The notes beneath the pieces were generated by a model, which did no database searches, was not told the DNA's origin, and saw nothing but the letters and a program-made list of their open reading frames with translations. From NCBI GenBank assembly GCA_031292735.1, contig JARLGP010000203.1, forward strand, positions 1 to 7,740: 7,740 nucleotides of DNA. The letters are read 5' to 3'. Below are positions 1 to 5,732 of this stretch, piece by piece (positions within the stretch are counted from its first letter, which is position 1; every line of letters begins with the position of its first letter). Source of the stretch: Holophaga sp. Its GTDB lineage: Bacteria > Acidobacteriota > Holophagae > Holophagales > Holophagaceae. Made by a program: the position numbers and the translations under genes.

Positions 1-64
1 CGAAAACTTCATCCAGTTCCTGTTGCTGTTCGGCGGTGAGCGGTTTCTGCGTTTCGGATGCCAT
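1..64 (-). CDS. N-terminal fragment of an unidentified protein
   Basis: Only the first 21 codons are inside the window; the gene runs off the left edge. The visible start reads MASETQKPLTAEQQQELDEVF, which is hydrophilic and probably helical, with no signal peptide. The start is well supported: an AAGGAG ribosome binding site lies at 73-78, eight bases before the ATG at 62-64. It is downstream of the dehydroquinate dehydratase gene on the same strand, but 314 bases separate the two, so it may have its own promoter. Twenty-one residues are too few to assign a family, and I do not recognise it. Confidence 0.7.
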   Translation of the reverse strand, partial: MASETQKPLTAEQQQELDEVF

Positions 65-378
65 GTGAATCACTCCTTGAATTGTTATTGAACAGCCATG
101 ACCTGCCGGCCCGGCGCCCCTTCCAGGGCGCGCCAGGCGACAACAGCCAATGATCCAGGCCATGGCATGGACGGTAAGGCGGGGTCTGTCAGCCTGAACT
201 GTTTTGGAGGCAGCAAAACATGATCCAAGCCCAAACGGCTATCAGCCTACAACTGAGCCCAACACCCAGGGAATACTGTTTGAGTATGCGCGATATACCA
301 AACTGGTATATTGACTTAAAAATCAGGCAAGAAGGCAGGGCAAGAGAATGACCGAGTCATGGACCGGGTCATCGCCAA
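65..378. other. Intergenic region with candidate regulatory sites
   Basis: No coding region is convincing here. It holds the ribosome binding site of the leftmost gene (73-78), a GC hairpin with stem GCGCCC/GGGCGC at 114-119 and 126-131 that has no T-run and so is not an obvious terminator, and a small set of overlapping inverted repeats at 348-372 (ATGACC with GGTCAT) just behind the dehydratase stop codon. The stretch around 280-335 is markedly AT-richer than its surroundings and contains the perfect dyad listed separately. No clear rho-independent terminator for the dehydratase gene was found. Confidence 0.6.
293..311. promoter_or_regulatory. Perfect 8-bp inverted repeat, candidate operator
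   Basis: The sequence is ATATACCA-AAC-TGGTATAT, two exact eight-base arms around a three-base spacer in an AT-rich patch between two minus-strand genes. TGGTATA half-sites are typical of some GntR/FCD-family repressors (NanR and UxuR operators, for example), although here the arms point outward. Read on the minus strand, the TGGTATATC at 291-299 (right arm reversed) also fits an extended -10 element, with a weak -35 (TTTAAG) 17 bases upstream, which would fire toward the gene at 1-64. Operator and promoter readings are compatible. No regulator gene is visible in the window. Confidence 0.4.
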
Positions 379-1152
379 TCAGCGGACATTGCCGGTTGCG
401 CGCACGGTCTCCAGGACCGCGCGCAGCTCTTCGATGGGGATCTGCCCTGGCGCCGAACTGGACACGCCAACGGCAAACGTCAGCGCGGAGCCGAAGAAGC
501 CGCTTGCCATGCGGGATACGGCGCCAAGGGCGCCCATGGACATCCCGATCAAGGGAATGCCAACGGACTCGCTTGCCCGCCAAGTGGATCCCATGAGCGT
601 CAGAACGTCCTCAGGGTTCCGGGGCATGACGGCCACCTTGGCGATGTCGGCGCCGTAGCGCTCCGCATCGGAAAATTTCGCCAGGAGGGCCGCGGCGTCG
701 GGCGTTTCCTTGAAATTATGATATGAGAGTATCATCGCCACGCCATTGTCCCGGGAGGTCTTCCGGAGCCGTTCGCGCCGCTCGGGCGCCTTGCTCAATT
801 CGTAGTCGATGATGTCCGCCAGCTTGCATTCGCATAAGGCCGAGTAGAGCCGCACCACTTCTCCCTCATCGAGCGGCGTGCTCTCTCCGCCTTCATTCTC
901 CGAGCGGCAGACGCAGATGATCGGAATCGTGCCGGCAGCCTCTTTGATGGACCTGGCGACCGCGAGGACTTCCGGAAGGTTCCCGATATTCCTGAAGTAG
1001 TCCATGCGCCACTCGATGACATCTGGCTGTTTGAGCAGGATGACCGCCAGTTCGCGGAGCACCTCTGCCCTGGAGCTCCCCACCAGAGGTGTGCAGATCA
1101 AGGGGCATCTGCCTCCGGCAACCGGGTGACCATGGAGGTGTATCGTTTTCAT
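379..1152 (-). CDS. aroD: Type I 3-dehydroquinate dehydratase
   Basis: Predicted to convert 3-dehydroquinate to 3-dehydroshikimate by syn dehydration through a Schiff base, in the cytoplasm. The 257-residue length suits the single-domain type I family (about 250). Expected residues are all present: Glu47 in EWR, Arg83 and Glu87 in CRSENEGGE, His145 in SYHNF, Schiff-base Lys172 in IAKVAVMP, Arg214 in SRMASGFFGS, and the SAPGQ loop (233-237) that closes over the substrate. The ATG at 1152 is chosen over the TTG one codon upstream because AAGG lies seven bases before the ATG. It is divergent from the porin gene and apart from the operon at 3970-7740. The enzyme serves both biosynthesis and quinate breakdown. 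Its neighbours (porin, shikimate dehydrogenase homologue, TIM barrel) favour a catabolic role, but this is inference. Family assignment is very secure. Confidence 0.95.
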   Translation of the reverse strand: MKTIHLHGHPVAGGRCPLICTPLVGSSRAEVLRELAVILLKQPDVIEWRMDYFRNIGNLPEVLAVARSIKEAAGTIPIICVCRSENEGGESTPLDEGEVVRLYSALCECKLADIIDYELSKAPERRERLRKTSRDNGVAMILSYHNFKETPDAAALLAKFSDAERYGADIAKVAVMPRNPEDVLTLMGSTWRASESVGIPLIGMSMGALGAVSRMASGFFGSALTFAVGVSSSAPGQIPIEELRAVLETVRATGNVR

Positions 1153-1911
1153 CAACGAGCCTTAAGAGATGCTTCTACTGACGGTCCTTGGGGCCATGAT
1201 ATGAGCAGGAACGATGGGTAGGCAGGCCTCGCCAAATTCTGGAGGAACCAATACCCGATTCAAGAGGTAAAGCATACCAGAATGCAGGTTCGCCCAAAAC
1301 CCTTAAAGATCTGCCCCTCGAGGCGAGCGGGAACGGGCCGAAGCGATGGAGGGTGACCCGCGCCTTCAGGATGGCAGCGTTCCCGGCACCCGACTACAGG
1401 AGGTTCCCGGCGGATGGGTTTCCCGTCCAGGGCTTCCGGGGTGTCCCCGATGCCCCGGCCACCCAGACCCGGCAGACGCCACAACCCGGGACCCGGAGGG
1501 CGTCCGTTCGATCATATCGGCCTGGTATGCCACGCATACATAAACGGTATTTTATTCACCTAGGGCTCAGTGATAATTATTTAACATTCCTTTCTTCTTG
1601 AGTCCTGGATCCAGTGTTGCTGCCTCCGGGATTGTCATACCATCCCACCCAGCTTTGCCGGCTAGGCCATGCCCTGCATGACCAAACCTGGACGCACTAC
1701 GCCATCAATTGCAACAATCAGGAGGCCGTTCCGCTCCGTACCGATCCCAGATTACAGCAGAACGACAGGAGGTCTGCCAGGACTGCGTGGGAAGGGTTTG
1801 TGCCGTCAAATCAAGGATGTTGGTAGATACAACGAAGCAACAGGCAGGTTGCCTATATACAAACCCCGTTCAGACCGAGTTTTCGGTCCACCTACAGGAA
1901 AAGGAGCCAAA
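1153..1911. other. Long divergent intergenic region, no convincing gene
   Basis: This 759-base space separates the divergent dehydratase and porin genes. About 1320-1515 is very GC-rich and includes a tight hairpin, CGGGG-TGT-CCCCG, at 1437-1449. About 1530-1600 is AT-rich and is the best place for the porin promoter: GATAAT at 1572-1577 is a reasonable -10 but has no good -35. TGGTATG half-sites occur at 1522-1528 (plus), 1273-1279 (minus) and near 1636-1642 (minus), resembling arms of the dyad at 293-311. AGGAGG occurs at 1398-1403, 1720-1725 and 1767-1772 without a plausible gene behind it. Reading frames here look non-coding (Pro/Arg/Gly-rich or without ribosome binding sites). Confidence 0.55.
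1271..1279 (-). promoter_or_regulatory. Possible extended -10 for the dehydroquinate dehydratase gene
   Basis: On the minus strand this reads TGGTATGCT, matching an extended -10 (TG-N-TATGCT). The best -35 about 17 bases upstream, TTTTGG, is poor. It would start a transcript roughly 110 bases before the dehydratase ATG at 1152. The same bases match the TGGTATG half-site seen elsewhere in the intergenic regions, so it could be an operator overlapping a promoter. Weak evidence only. Confidence 0.22.
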
Positions 1912-3390
1912 ATGAATCGTTACAAAACGATACCGGCCATGCTCATGGCCACAGCCGTGCTGCTGGTCGCTCAGCCGCTGAGTGCGCAGGCCTCCCAGAT
2001 CGATGACCTGAAGGCCGCCATCGACAAACTGAATGCCCAGGTCGAGCTGTTGCAGAAGCAGCAGGCCGCAGCCGCCGCCGCCCAGCCCGGCGCGCCCGCG
2101 AAATTCGCCCCCCAGCCCGTCTGGAGGCCCTGGACCCCGCCCAGCTATTCCGCCCCGGGGGCGCCCGTCAATAACGGTCCCCTCAGCCTCACGATCAAGG
2201 GTGCCACCTTCACGCTCTACGGCGACATGGATGTCTACGCCAACCACATGACCAGCGATTCGGGTCACACCATCAACGCGCTGGAAGACGGCGCCATCCT
2301 GCGCAGCCGCTGGGGCCTCAAGGGCGACAAGCCCCTCGCCCCCGGCTATGACATGAAGTTCACCCTCGAGAGCGGCTTCAACGTGCTCAACGGCAAGAGC
2401 GCCGATACGGCCGGGACTCCGGCTCCTGCCGGCTCTGGCAGTACCTACAGCGGTCGCCTGTTTGATCGCCAGGCTTGGTTTGGCCTCCTGACGCCGATCG
2501 GCGAATTCCGGGTTGGCCGTCAGAACACCACCATCCAGCAGATGGGCGGCGACATCGACTATGCCGGGCGCAACCTCGGCGGCGTCATCAACCTCTTCGG
2601 CGTGCCCTCGCGCTATGATTCCGACCTCTCCTTCCTTTCCAACCGCTTCTACGGGTTCACCTTCCAGGGGCACATCTCCCTGGCTGGAACGGCGCAAACC
2701 AACTCCGTCAACGGGAACATCTCGAACGTCGGCAACCAGCGCGTCTACCAGCTCATGGTGGACTACAAGAAGGGCCCCTGGACTGCCGGCTACATGGAAA
2801 TCGTCGGCGAGCCGCCGGCGGGCGGCACCAACGCCGCGCCTCCCAAATCCGGGACCAATGTGGTGTACCTCAACCCCTACGTGAACTACGATTACGGCAA
2901 GGGCAAGATCTGGCTGGCTGGCGTGCATTCGAACAACAACGGTGCCACCTACAACTCCAGCAACGCTGTCGTGCTGTTCAATGGCGGCTCGCCCCTGGGC
3001 AACGTGGGGCAGAACGCGAACAGCAATACCGGAACGTTGAATAACGGCAGCGTGGCCGGCAGCACCACCGATCTCAATACCTACTACAACATCTACCAGG
3101 GATCGGCCTCCTACATCATCACCGACAAGCTGGTGATCGGCGGACTGTACGGCGTGATCCGGGACATCACCTACCACGTGAAGAACGCCCACGGCTACAA
3201 CCTCGGCGTATTCTACGATGTGTTCAAGGACACCCACACCTATCTCATGTATGATGTCATCAAGAACGACAAGGGCGCCGGCTTCACCCAGGCCGCTTCC
3301 GCCGGCCTCTCTCCGAACTTCACGGCCGCCAACGATGTGAACGGGCGGAAGATCACCGGTGTGCAGCTCGGCGTGATGTACGCCTTCTAG
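1912..3390 (+). CDS. Outer-membrane porin with N-terminal coiled coil
   Basis: A 492-residue protein expected to form a beta-barrel diffusion pore in the outer membrane. The start at 1912 is supported by AAGGAG seven bases upstream and by an immediate signal peptide (NRYK, hydrophobic core ending LLVAQPLSAQA, cleavage likely near residue 27). Residues about 29-51 (QIDDLKAAIDKLNAQVELLQ) have a heptad pattern typical of a coiled coil, followed by an Ala run and a Pro/Trp-rich linker to about 88. The barrel begins near 95 with FTLYGDMDVYANH and shows general-porin motifs: LRSRWGLKGDKPL, FTLESGFNVLNG, GRLFDRQAWFGLL, GEFRVGRQN. It ends in LGVMYAF, the C-terminal aromatic signal for barrel assembly. 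At 492 it is longer than usual porins (about 350-400), partly through the coiled coil and Asn/Gly/Ser-rich loops around 340-385. Coiled-coil extensions are also known in DcaP-type porins. It may admit substrate for the nearby catabolic genes; that is inferred from position. Confidence 0.88.
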   Translation: MNRYKTIPAMLMATAVLLVAQPLSAQASQIDDLKAAIDKLNAQVELLQKQQAAAAAAQPGAPAKFAPQPVWRPWTPPSYSAPGAPVNNGPLSLTIKGATFTLYGDMDVYANHMTSDSGHTINALEDGAILRSRWGLKGDKPLAPGYDMKFTLESGFNVLNGKSADTAGTPAPAGSGSTYSGRLFDRQAWFGLLTPIGEFRVGRQNTTIQQMGGDIDYAGRNLGGVINLFGVPSRYDSDLSFLSNRFYGFTFQGHISLAGTAQTNSVNGNISNVGNQRVYQLMVDYKKGPWTAGYMEIVGEPPAGGTNAAPPKSGTNVVYLNPYVNYDYGKGKIWLAGVHSNNNGATYNSSNAVVLFNGGSPLGNVGQNANSNTGTLNNGSVAGSTTDLNTYYNIYQGSASYIITDKLVIGGLYGVIRDITYHVKNAHGYNLGVFYDVFKDTHTYLMYDVIKNDKGAGFTQAASAGLSPNFTAANDVNGRKITGVQLGVMYAF

Positions 3391-3443
3391 ACCTGCCGGG
3401 CCGGACCGGGCGCAAGCCAGGTCCAGTAGCCCGTTCTTCGTTG

Positions 3444-3480
3444 AAAGCGTTCAGTTCCTTTCGGGGGACTGAACGCTTTT
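3444..3480 (+). terminator. Rho-independent terminator of the porin gene
   Basis: A long hairpin begins 54 bases after the porin stop. Arms 3444-3458 and 3465-3479 pair over 15 positions with a single G-U, around the six-base loop TTTCGG, and end in a TTTT run (3477-3480). The T-run is short but the stem is strong. On the minus strand the stem is followed only by TTTC, so termination of the convergent transcript would be weaker. The last codons and stop of the minus-strand gene at 3451-3717 lie inside this stem. Confidence 0.85.
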
Positions 3481-3717
3481 GCTGTGGCCATCCAGCGGAT
3501 GCCCGGCAGTGACCAGGTCCGGCCCCATCCCATCATTCAGGTTGTAGCTTCTGGGGAAACCGAATTGCTGGATGGTGAGCACCTCGGTGACCGAAGGCAG
3601 ATCCGGCTGCTGGCCGGCATCGCCCTGGCCGCCCAGGCGCTCCTGCATGCGCCGGAGATGGTTCAGGATTTCCTTGTGGATGGAATCAAGCGGGTTGGAC
3701 AGGGGACGGTGGATCAT
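3451..3717 (-). CDS. Hypothetical 88-residue protein behind the attenuator
   Basis: I do not recognise this protein. The ATG at 3717 has a GGAG ribosome binding site (3723-3726) five bases upstream and follows the attenuator terminator by about 50 bases. An in-frame ATG at 3765 exists but touches the terminator T-run and has no binding site. Residues about 9-30 (PLDSIHKEILNHLRRMQERL) form a charged amphipathic helix, followed by a Gln/Gly/Asp-rich loop and a polar C-terminus (FGFPRSYNLNDGMGPDLV). There is no signal peptide or membrane segment. Third codon positions are G/C-rich in the first two thirds, as in real neighbours, and less so at the end, where the porin terminator supplies the last codons and stop. 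It could be a genuine small gene controlled by the attenuator, or the truncated remains of a longer one. It resembles neither DAHP synthase nor chorismate mutase. Confidence 0.45.
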   Translation of the reverse strand: MIHRPLSNPLDSIHKEILNHLRRMQERLGGQGDAGQQPDLPSVTEVLTIQQFGFPRSYNLNDGMGPDLVTAGHPLDGHSKSVQSPERN

Positions 3718-3767
3718 GGCTGCTCCGGGAATGGGTCGCCGCCGCCTGGAAATGGGAGGGTCCATGC

Positions 3768-3801
3768 AAAAACCCGTCCCCAGGATGCGGCGGACGGGTT
3801 T
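3768..3801 (-). terminator. Attenuator terminator of the aromatic leader
   Basis: On the minus strand a perfect ten-base stem, AAACCCGTCC with GGACGGGTTT (3801-3792 and 3779-3770), encloses a 12-base loop and runs straight into five Ts (3772-3768). It lies 23 bases after the stop codon of the leader peptide. In the opposite direction the stem is followed by TTTGAGG, so it is oriented for minus-strand transcription. Its 5' arm can instead pair with an upstream segment inside the leader, which makes it a conditional terminator. Confidence 0.8.
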
Positions 3802-3874
3802 GAGGAAAATCCTTCGGGCTATGCTTAGCTTCGTGCCCTCCCCATGACCAGTCCACCGTGGCTAAACCAGCGGT
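3789..3874 (-). promoter_or_regulatory. Alternative leader RNA pairings (anti-terminator)
   Basis: Three segments can pair in exclusive ways. Segment 2, GGUGGACUGGU (3857-3847), pairs with segment 3, ACCCGUCCGCC (3799-3789), over 11 positions with one U-C mismatch and one G-U; this would disrupt the terminator stem. Segment 1, ACCGCUGG (3874-3867), pairs with CCACGGU (3861-3855), which overlaps segment 2 and would release segment 3 for the terminator. Segment 1 starts at the third Tyr codon of the leader peptide, so a ribosome stalled on the Tyr codons would cover it and favour 2:3. Unlike the textbook arrangement, segment 2 lies inside the leader reading frame. The pairings were found by eye, without energy calculation. 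Confidence 0.6.
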
Positions 3875-3908
3875 AGGCGTAAGCATAGGTAAAGGTGAGG
3901 GTGAGCAT
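3825..3908 (-). CDS. Aromatic-rich leader peptide of an attenuator
   Basis: A 27-codon reading frame starting MLTLTFTYAYAYRWFSHGG and ending in TAA. It has Tyr at 8, 10 and 12, Trp at 14 and Phe at 6 and 15: six aromatic residues in ten positions. An AAGAGG ribosome binding site (3913-3918) lies four bases before the ATG, and a strong promoter is just upstream, giving a 5' untranslated leader of only about 13 bases. A terminator and an anti-terminator follow. This is the layout of amino-acid leader peptides such as those of the trp and phe operons: shortage of charged tRNA stalls the ribosome and prevents termination. Tyrosine is the likely signal, with Phe or Trp possible. The peptide itself probably has no other function. 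The set of promoter, binding site, biased codons and hairpins makes chance unlikely. Confidence 0.72.
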   Translation of the reverse strand: MLTLTFTYAYAYRWFSHGGLVMGRARS

Positions 3909-3926
3909 GGTGCCTCTTGGTTTTGG

Positions 3927-3955
3927 AGAATAGCTCGGCACGGGCTGGTTGTCAA
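3927..3955 (-). promoter_or_regulatory. Near-consensus sigma-70 promoter of the leader
   Basis: On the minus strand a perfect -35 TTGACA (3955-3950), a 17-base spacer and -10 TATTCT (3932-3927) give a predicted start near 3921. It begins 15 bases after the stop codon of the shikimate dehydrogenase homologue, so the leader unit has its own transcription as well as possible read-through from the operon. No other stretch in the window matches this consensus so well. Confidence 0.75.
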
Positions 3956-3969
3956 ACCATAATGCCGCT

Positions 3970-4803
3970 TCAGTACTTGATCTGGGCCACCGCACGGAGT
4001 TCATCCGGCGTGGACGTTCCCAGGCCGAAGAATTCCAGGTAGGCGGGAATCATCTCGAACAGCATGTCCGTGCCCACCGAGAACCGGCAGCCGCGTTCCC
4101 GGGCGCCCCGGAGCATCGGGGTGATTTCGTTCTTCAGCACCACCTCGCCCACATAGCAGGTGGGCTCCAGCCTGGCGACGTCGAAGGGAAGCGGGTCGTC
4201 CGGATTCATGCCCATGGGGGTCGCGTTCACCACCAGGTCGTAGCCCGCAGGGTCCGAGGACGCGAGCTTCACTTCAAGCTCGGGGTAGTGCTTCTTCAAC
4301 CGGTCGGCGAGGCCGGTGGCGGAGGGCACATGGGTGTCGCACAGCGAGAGGGACCCGACATGTTCAGCGGCGAGCGAAGCGGCGATGGCGCTGCCGACGC
4401 CGCCCGAGCCGACCACCAGGCACTTCGAGCCCGGCAGGGTGAAGCCGCGCCGTTTGACCCCGCGGGTGAAGCCCTCGCCATCGAACATGTCAGCCAGCAG
4501 CGTGCCATCAGGGCGCTTGATCACTGCGTTGGCCGCCCCGGCGATCTTGGCGGTGACGGTGCACTCGTCGACCAGGCCCACCGTGGTCACCTTGTGCGGC
4601 ATCGTGATGAGCGCGCCCAGCACATTGGTGAACTTGAAAATGGTTTTCAACGCGTTGGGGTAGTCCTCGGCCTTCACGCCCATCGGCATGACGACTGCAT
4701 CCACCTCGTGCTTCTCGAACCAGGGATTGTAGATCATCGGGGCCTTGAAGGTGGTCGTCGGATAGCCGATGTGCGCGATCAGGGTGGTCTTGCCGCTTAT
4801 CAT
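3970..4803 (-). CDS. Divergent shikimate dehydrogenase family protein
   Basis: A 277-residue NAD(P)-dependent dehydrogenase of the AroE fold, usual family length. The start at 4803 follows AGGAGG by five bases; an in-frame TTG at 4818 lies within that binding site and is rejected. The N-terminal substrate domain keeps the catalytic Lys71 (TMPHK), Asn92 (GAANAV) and Asp108 (DMFDGEGF). The nucleotide domain has VGSGGVGSAI (131-140) and NATPMGM (193-199). Several shikimate-holding positions have changed: the usual S-x-S-P motif reads FKAPMIYN (19-26), so both serines are gone; the Asn of the NVTxP motif is Leu65; the C-terminal Gln appears to be Met251. It probably oxidises or reduces a ring hydroxyl on a compound related to, but not the same as, shikimate. 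It belongs to the AroE-like paralogues rather than biosynthetic AroE. It is last in the four-gene run, 46 bases after the TIM-barrel gene. Confidence 0.88.
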   Translation of the reverse strand: MISGKTTLIAHIGYPTTTFKAPMIYNPWFEKHEVDAVVMPMGVKAEDYPNALKTIFKFTNVLGALITMPHKVTTVGLVDECTVTAKIAGAANAVIKRPDGTLLADMFDGEGFTRGVKRRGFTLPGSKCLVVGSGGVGSAIAASLAAEHVGSLSLCDTHVPSATGLADRLKKHYPELEVKLASSDPAGYDLVVNATPMGMNPDDPLPFDVARLEPTCYVGEVVLKNEITPMLRGARERGCRFSVGTDMLFEMIPAYLEFFGLGTSTPDELRAVAQIKY

Positions 4804-4849
4804 TGGATCCTCCTGCAATTTGGGTTTGTGGTTATTCCATCACGACGGC

Positions 4850-5692
4850 TTAGGATCGGGAGCCGGCCAGATGACGACCGGCCACCTTCGCCTTCACGTA
4901 TTCCTTGGTCGTTTCCAGGCAGCGGAAGGCGTGTTCCGCGTACCCTTTTTCCCGGACCTGGGCCAGATTCGGCAGTTCGATCGAGTAGACCATCTCCGGC
5001 ATGTGGTTCAGGATGTTCGCCACATCGATTCCGCCTTCGCCGAGGTAGAGCCGTGCTTCCCTCATGATGCGGGTCATTTCGGCCCGATCGCTGGGAATCT
5101 CCGCGGGTGCATCGCACAAGTGGGCAAAGTGGAACCAATCCCGCGGCAGTTTGTCGAGGTCCTCGACCCGATCGCCCGCACGTTGGAAATGGTGGGTGTC
5201 GACCATCAGTCCCGCATTGTCACGTTTCACGGCTTTGAGCACCTCGACCGCATCCGCAAGGGAGCGAACCCCGGCGATGGGCACGTACTCCAGATCGACG
5301 GTCAGGCCGAAGGGCTTGGCCAGGTCGCACACCTGCCCGAACTTCTCGATGGCGTAATCCCGGTCCTCCGTCCAGATGCTTGAGAGCACCGCGCGGCCGC
5401 CCAGTTCCGCGGCGACTTCCATGGCCGGCAGGTACTTGGACGGGTGCATATGGTCGTAGATCCGCGCCAGTTCGATGTCGTGCAGCTTGACCCCGGTTTC
5501 GGCAAGTGCCCGCTTGGTCTGCTTCAGCATCGTAGGATTGTCAGCCAGCGCGTAATCCGGCTCGCCAACCAGTCCCATCAGGATGGGGCGAATGCTGATG
5601 AAGTCGTAGCCGGCTCGGGACGCGATGTAGGCCATCTCTGGCGGAGGGCAGCCGAGGACTGTCAGATGGGCAAGTGAATACTGGGTAGCCAT
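4850..5692 (-). CDS. Xylose-isomerase-like TIM-barrel isomerase/dehydratase
   Basis: A 280-residue protein of the sugar phosphate isomerase/epimerase (AP endonuclease 2-like) TIM-barrel superfamily, acting in the cytoplasm on a metal-bound polyol or keto substrate. Likely divalent metal ligands are Glu135 (DLEYVP), Asp165 (VDTHHF), His191 (HLCDAP) and Glu239 (SIELPN), the usual E-D-H-E set. The DTHHF, LCDAP and ARLYLGEGGID segments resemble 3-dehydroshikimate dehydratases (QuiC/AsbF type), which make protocatechuate; in those I recall Gln rather than His at the third ligand. IolE- or IolI-like inosose enzymes are the other option. The ATG at 5692 is chosen because GGGAGG lies eight bases before it; another ATG two codons upstream is only two bases from the binding site. 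It lies between the ThDP and dehydrogenase genes in the putative operon. Superfamily secure, reaction not. Confidence 0.85.
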   Translation of the reverse strand: MATQYSLAHLTVLGCPPPEMAYIASRAGYDFISIRPILMGLVGEPDYALADNPTMLKQTKRALAETGVKLHDIELARIYDHMHPSKYLPAMEVAAELGGRAVLSSIWTEDRDYAIEKFGQVCDLAKPFGLTVDLEYVPIAGVRSLADAVEVLKAVKRDNAGLMVDTHHFQRAGDRVEDLDKLPRDWFHFAHLCDAPAEIPSDRAEMTRIMREARLYLGEGGIDVANILNHMPEMVYSIELPNLAQVREKGYAEHAFRCLETTKEYVKAKVAGRHLAGSRS

Positions 5693-5732
5693 AGCCATAC
5701 CCTCCCAAAGATGAGTTGTGATCCACCATTTG

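Noticed and set aside
1414..1563. 49-codon plus-strand frame behind AGGAGG at 1398-1403
   Set aside because: The spacing of ten bases is tolerable, but the product is Pro/Arg/Gly-rich and looks like translated GC-rich spacer; no other support.
1669..1911. In-frame upstream extension of the porin by 81 codons
   Set aside because: A signal peptide and a good ribosome binding site mark 1912 as the start; the extension would bury the signal peptide and looks non-coding.
1870..3237. 455-codon minus-strand frame across the porin gene
   Set aside because: It is the antisense shadow of a well-supported porin, is Val/Gly/Ala-rich without recognisable motifs, and has no ribosome binding site.
3484..3828. 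114-codon plus-strand frame after the porin terminator
   Set aside because: It is antisense to the leader unit and to the 88-codon gene, lacks a ribosome binding site and shows no motifs.
3686..3955. 89-codon minus-strand frame overlapping the leader region
   Set aside because: It starts inside the promoter -35, runs through the terminator hairpin, and has low-complexity composition; the 27-codon leader in another frame explains the region better.
3949..5067. 372-codon plus-strand frame across the shikimate dehydrogenase homologue
   Set aside because: It is a shadow of the minus-strand gene, with repetitive His/Gly/Arg composition and no family resemblance.
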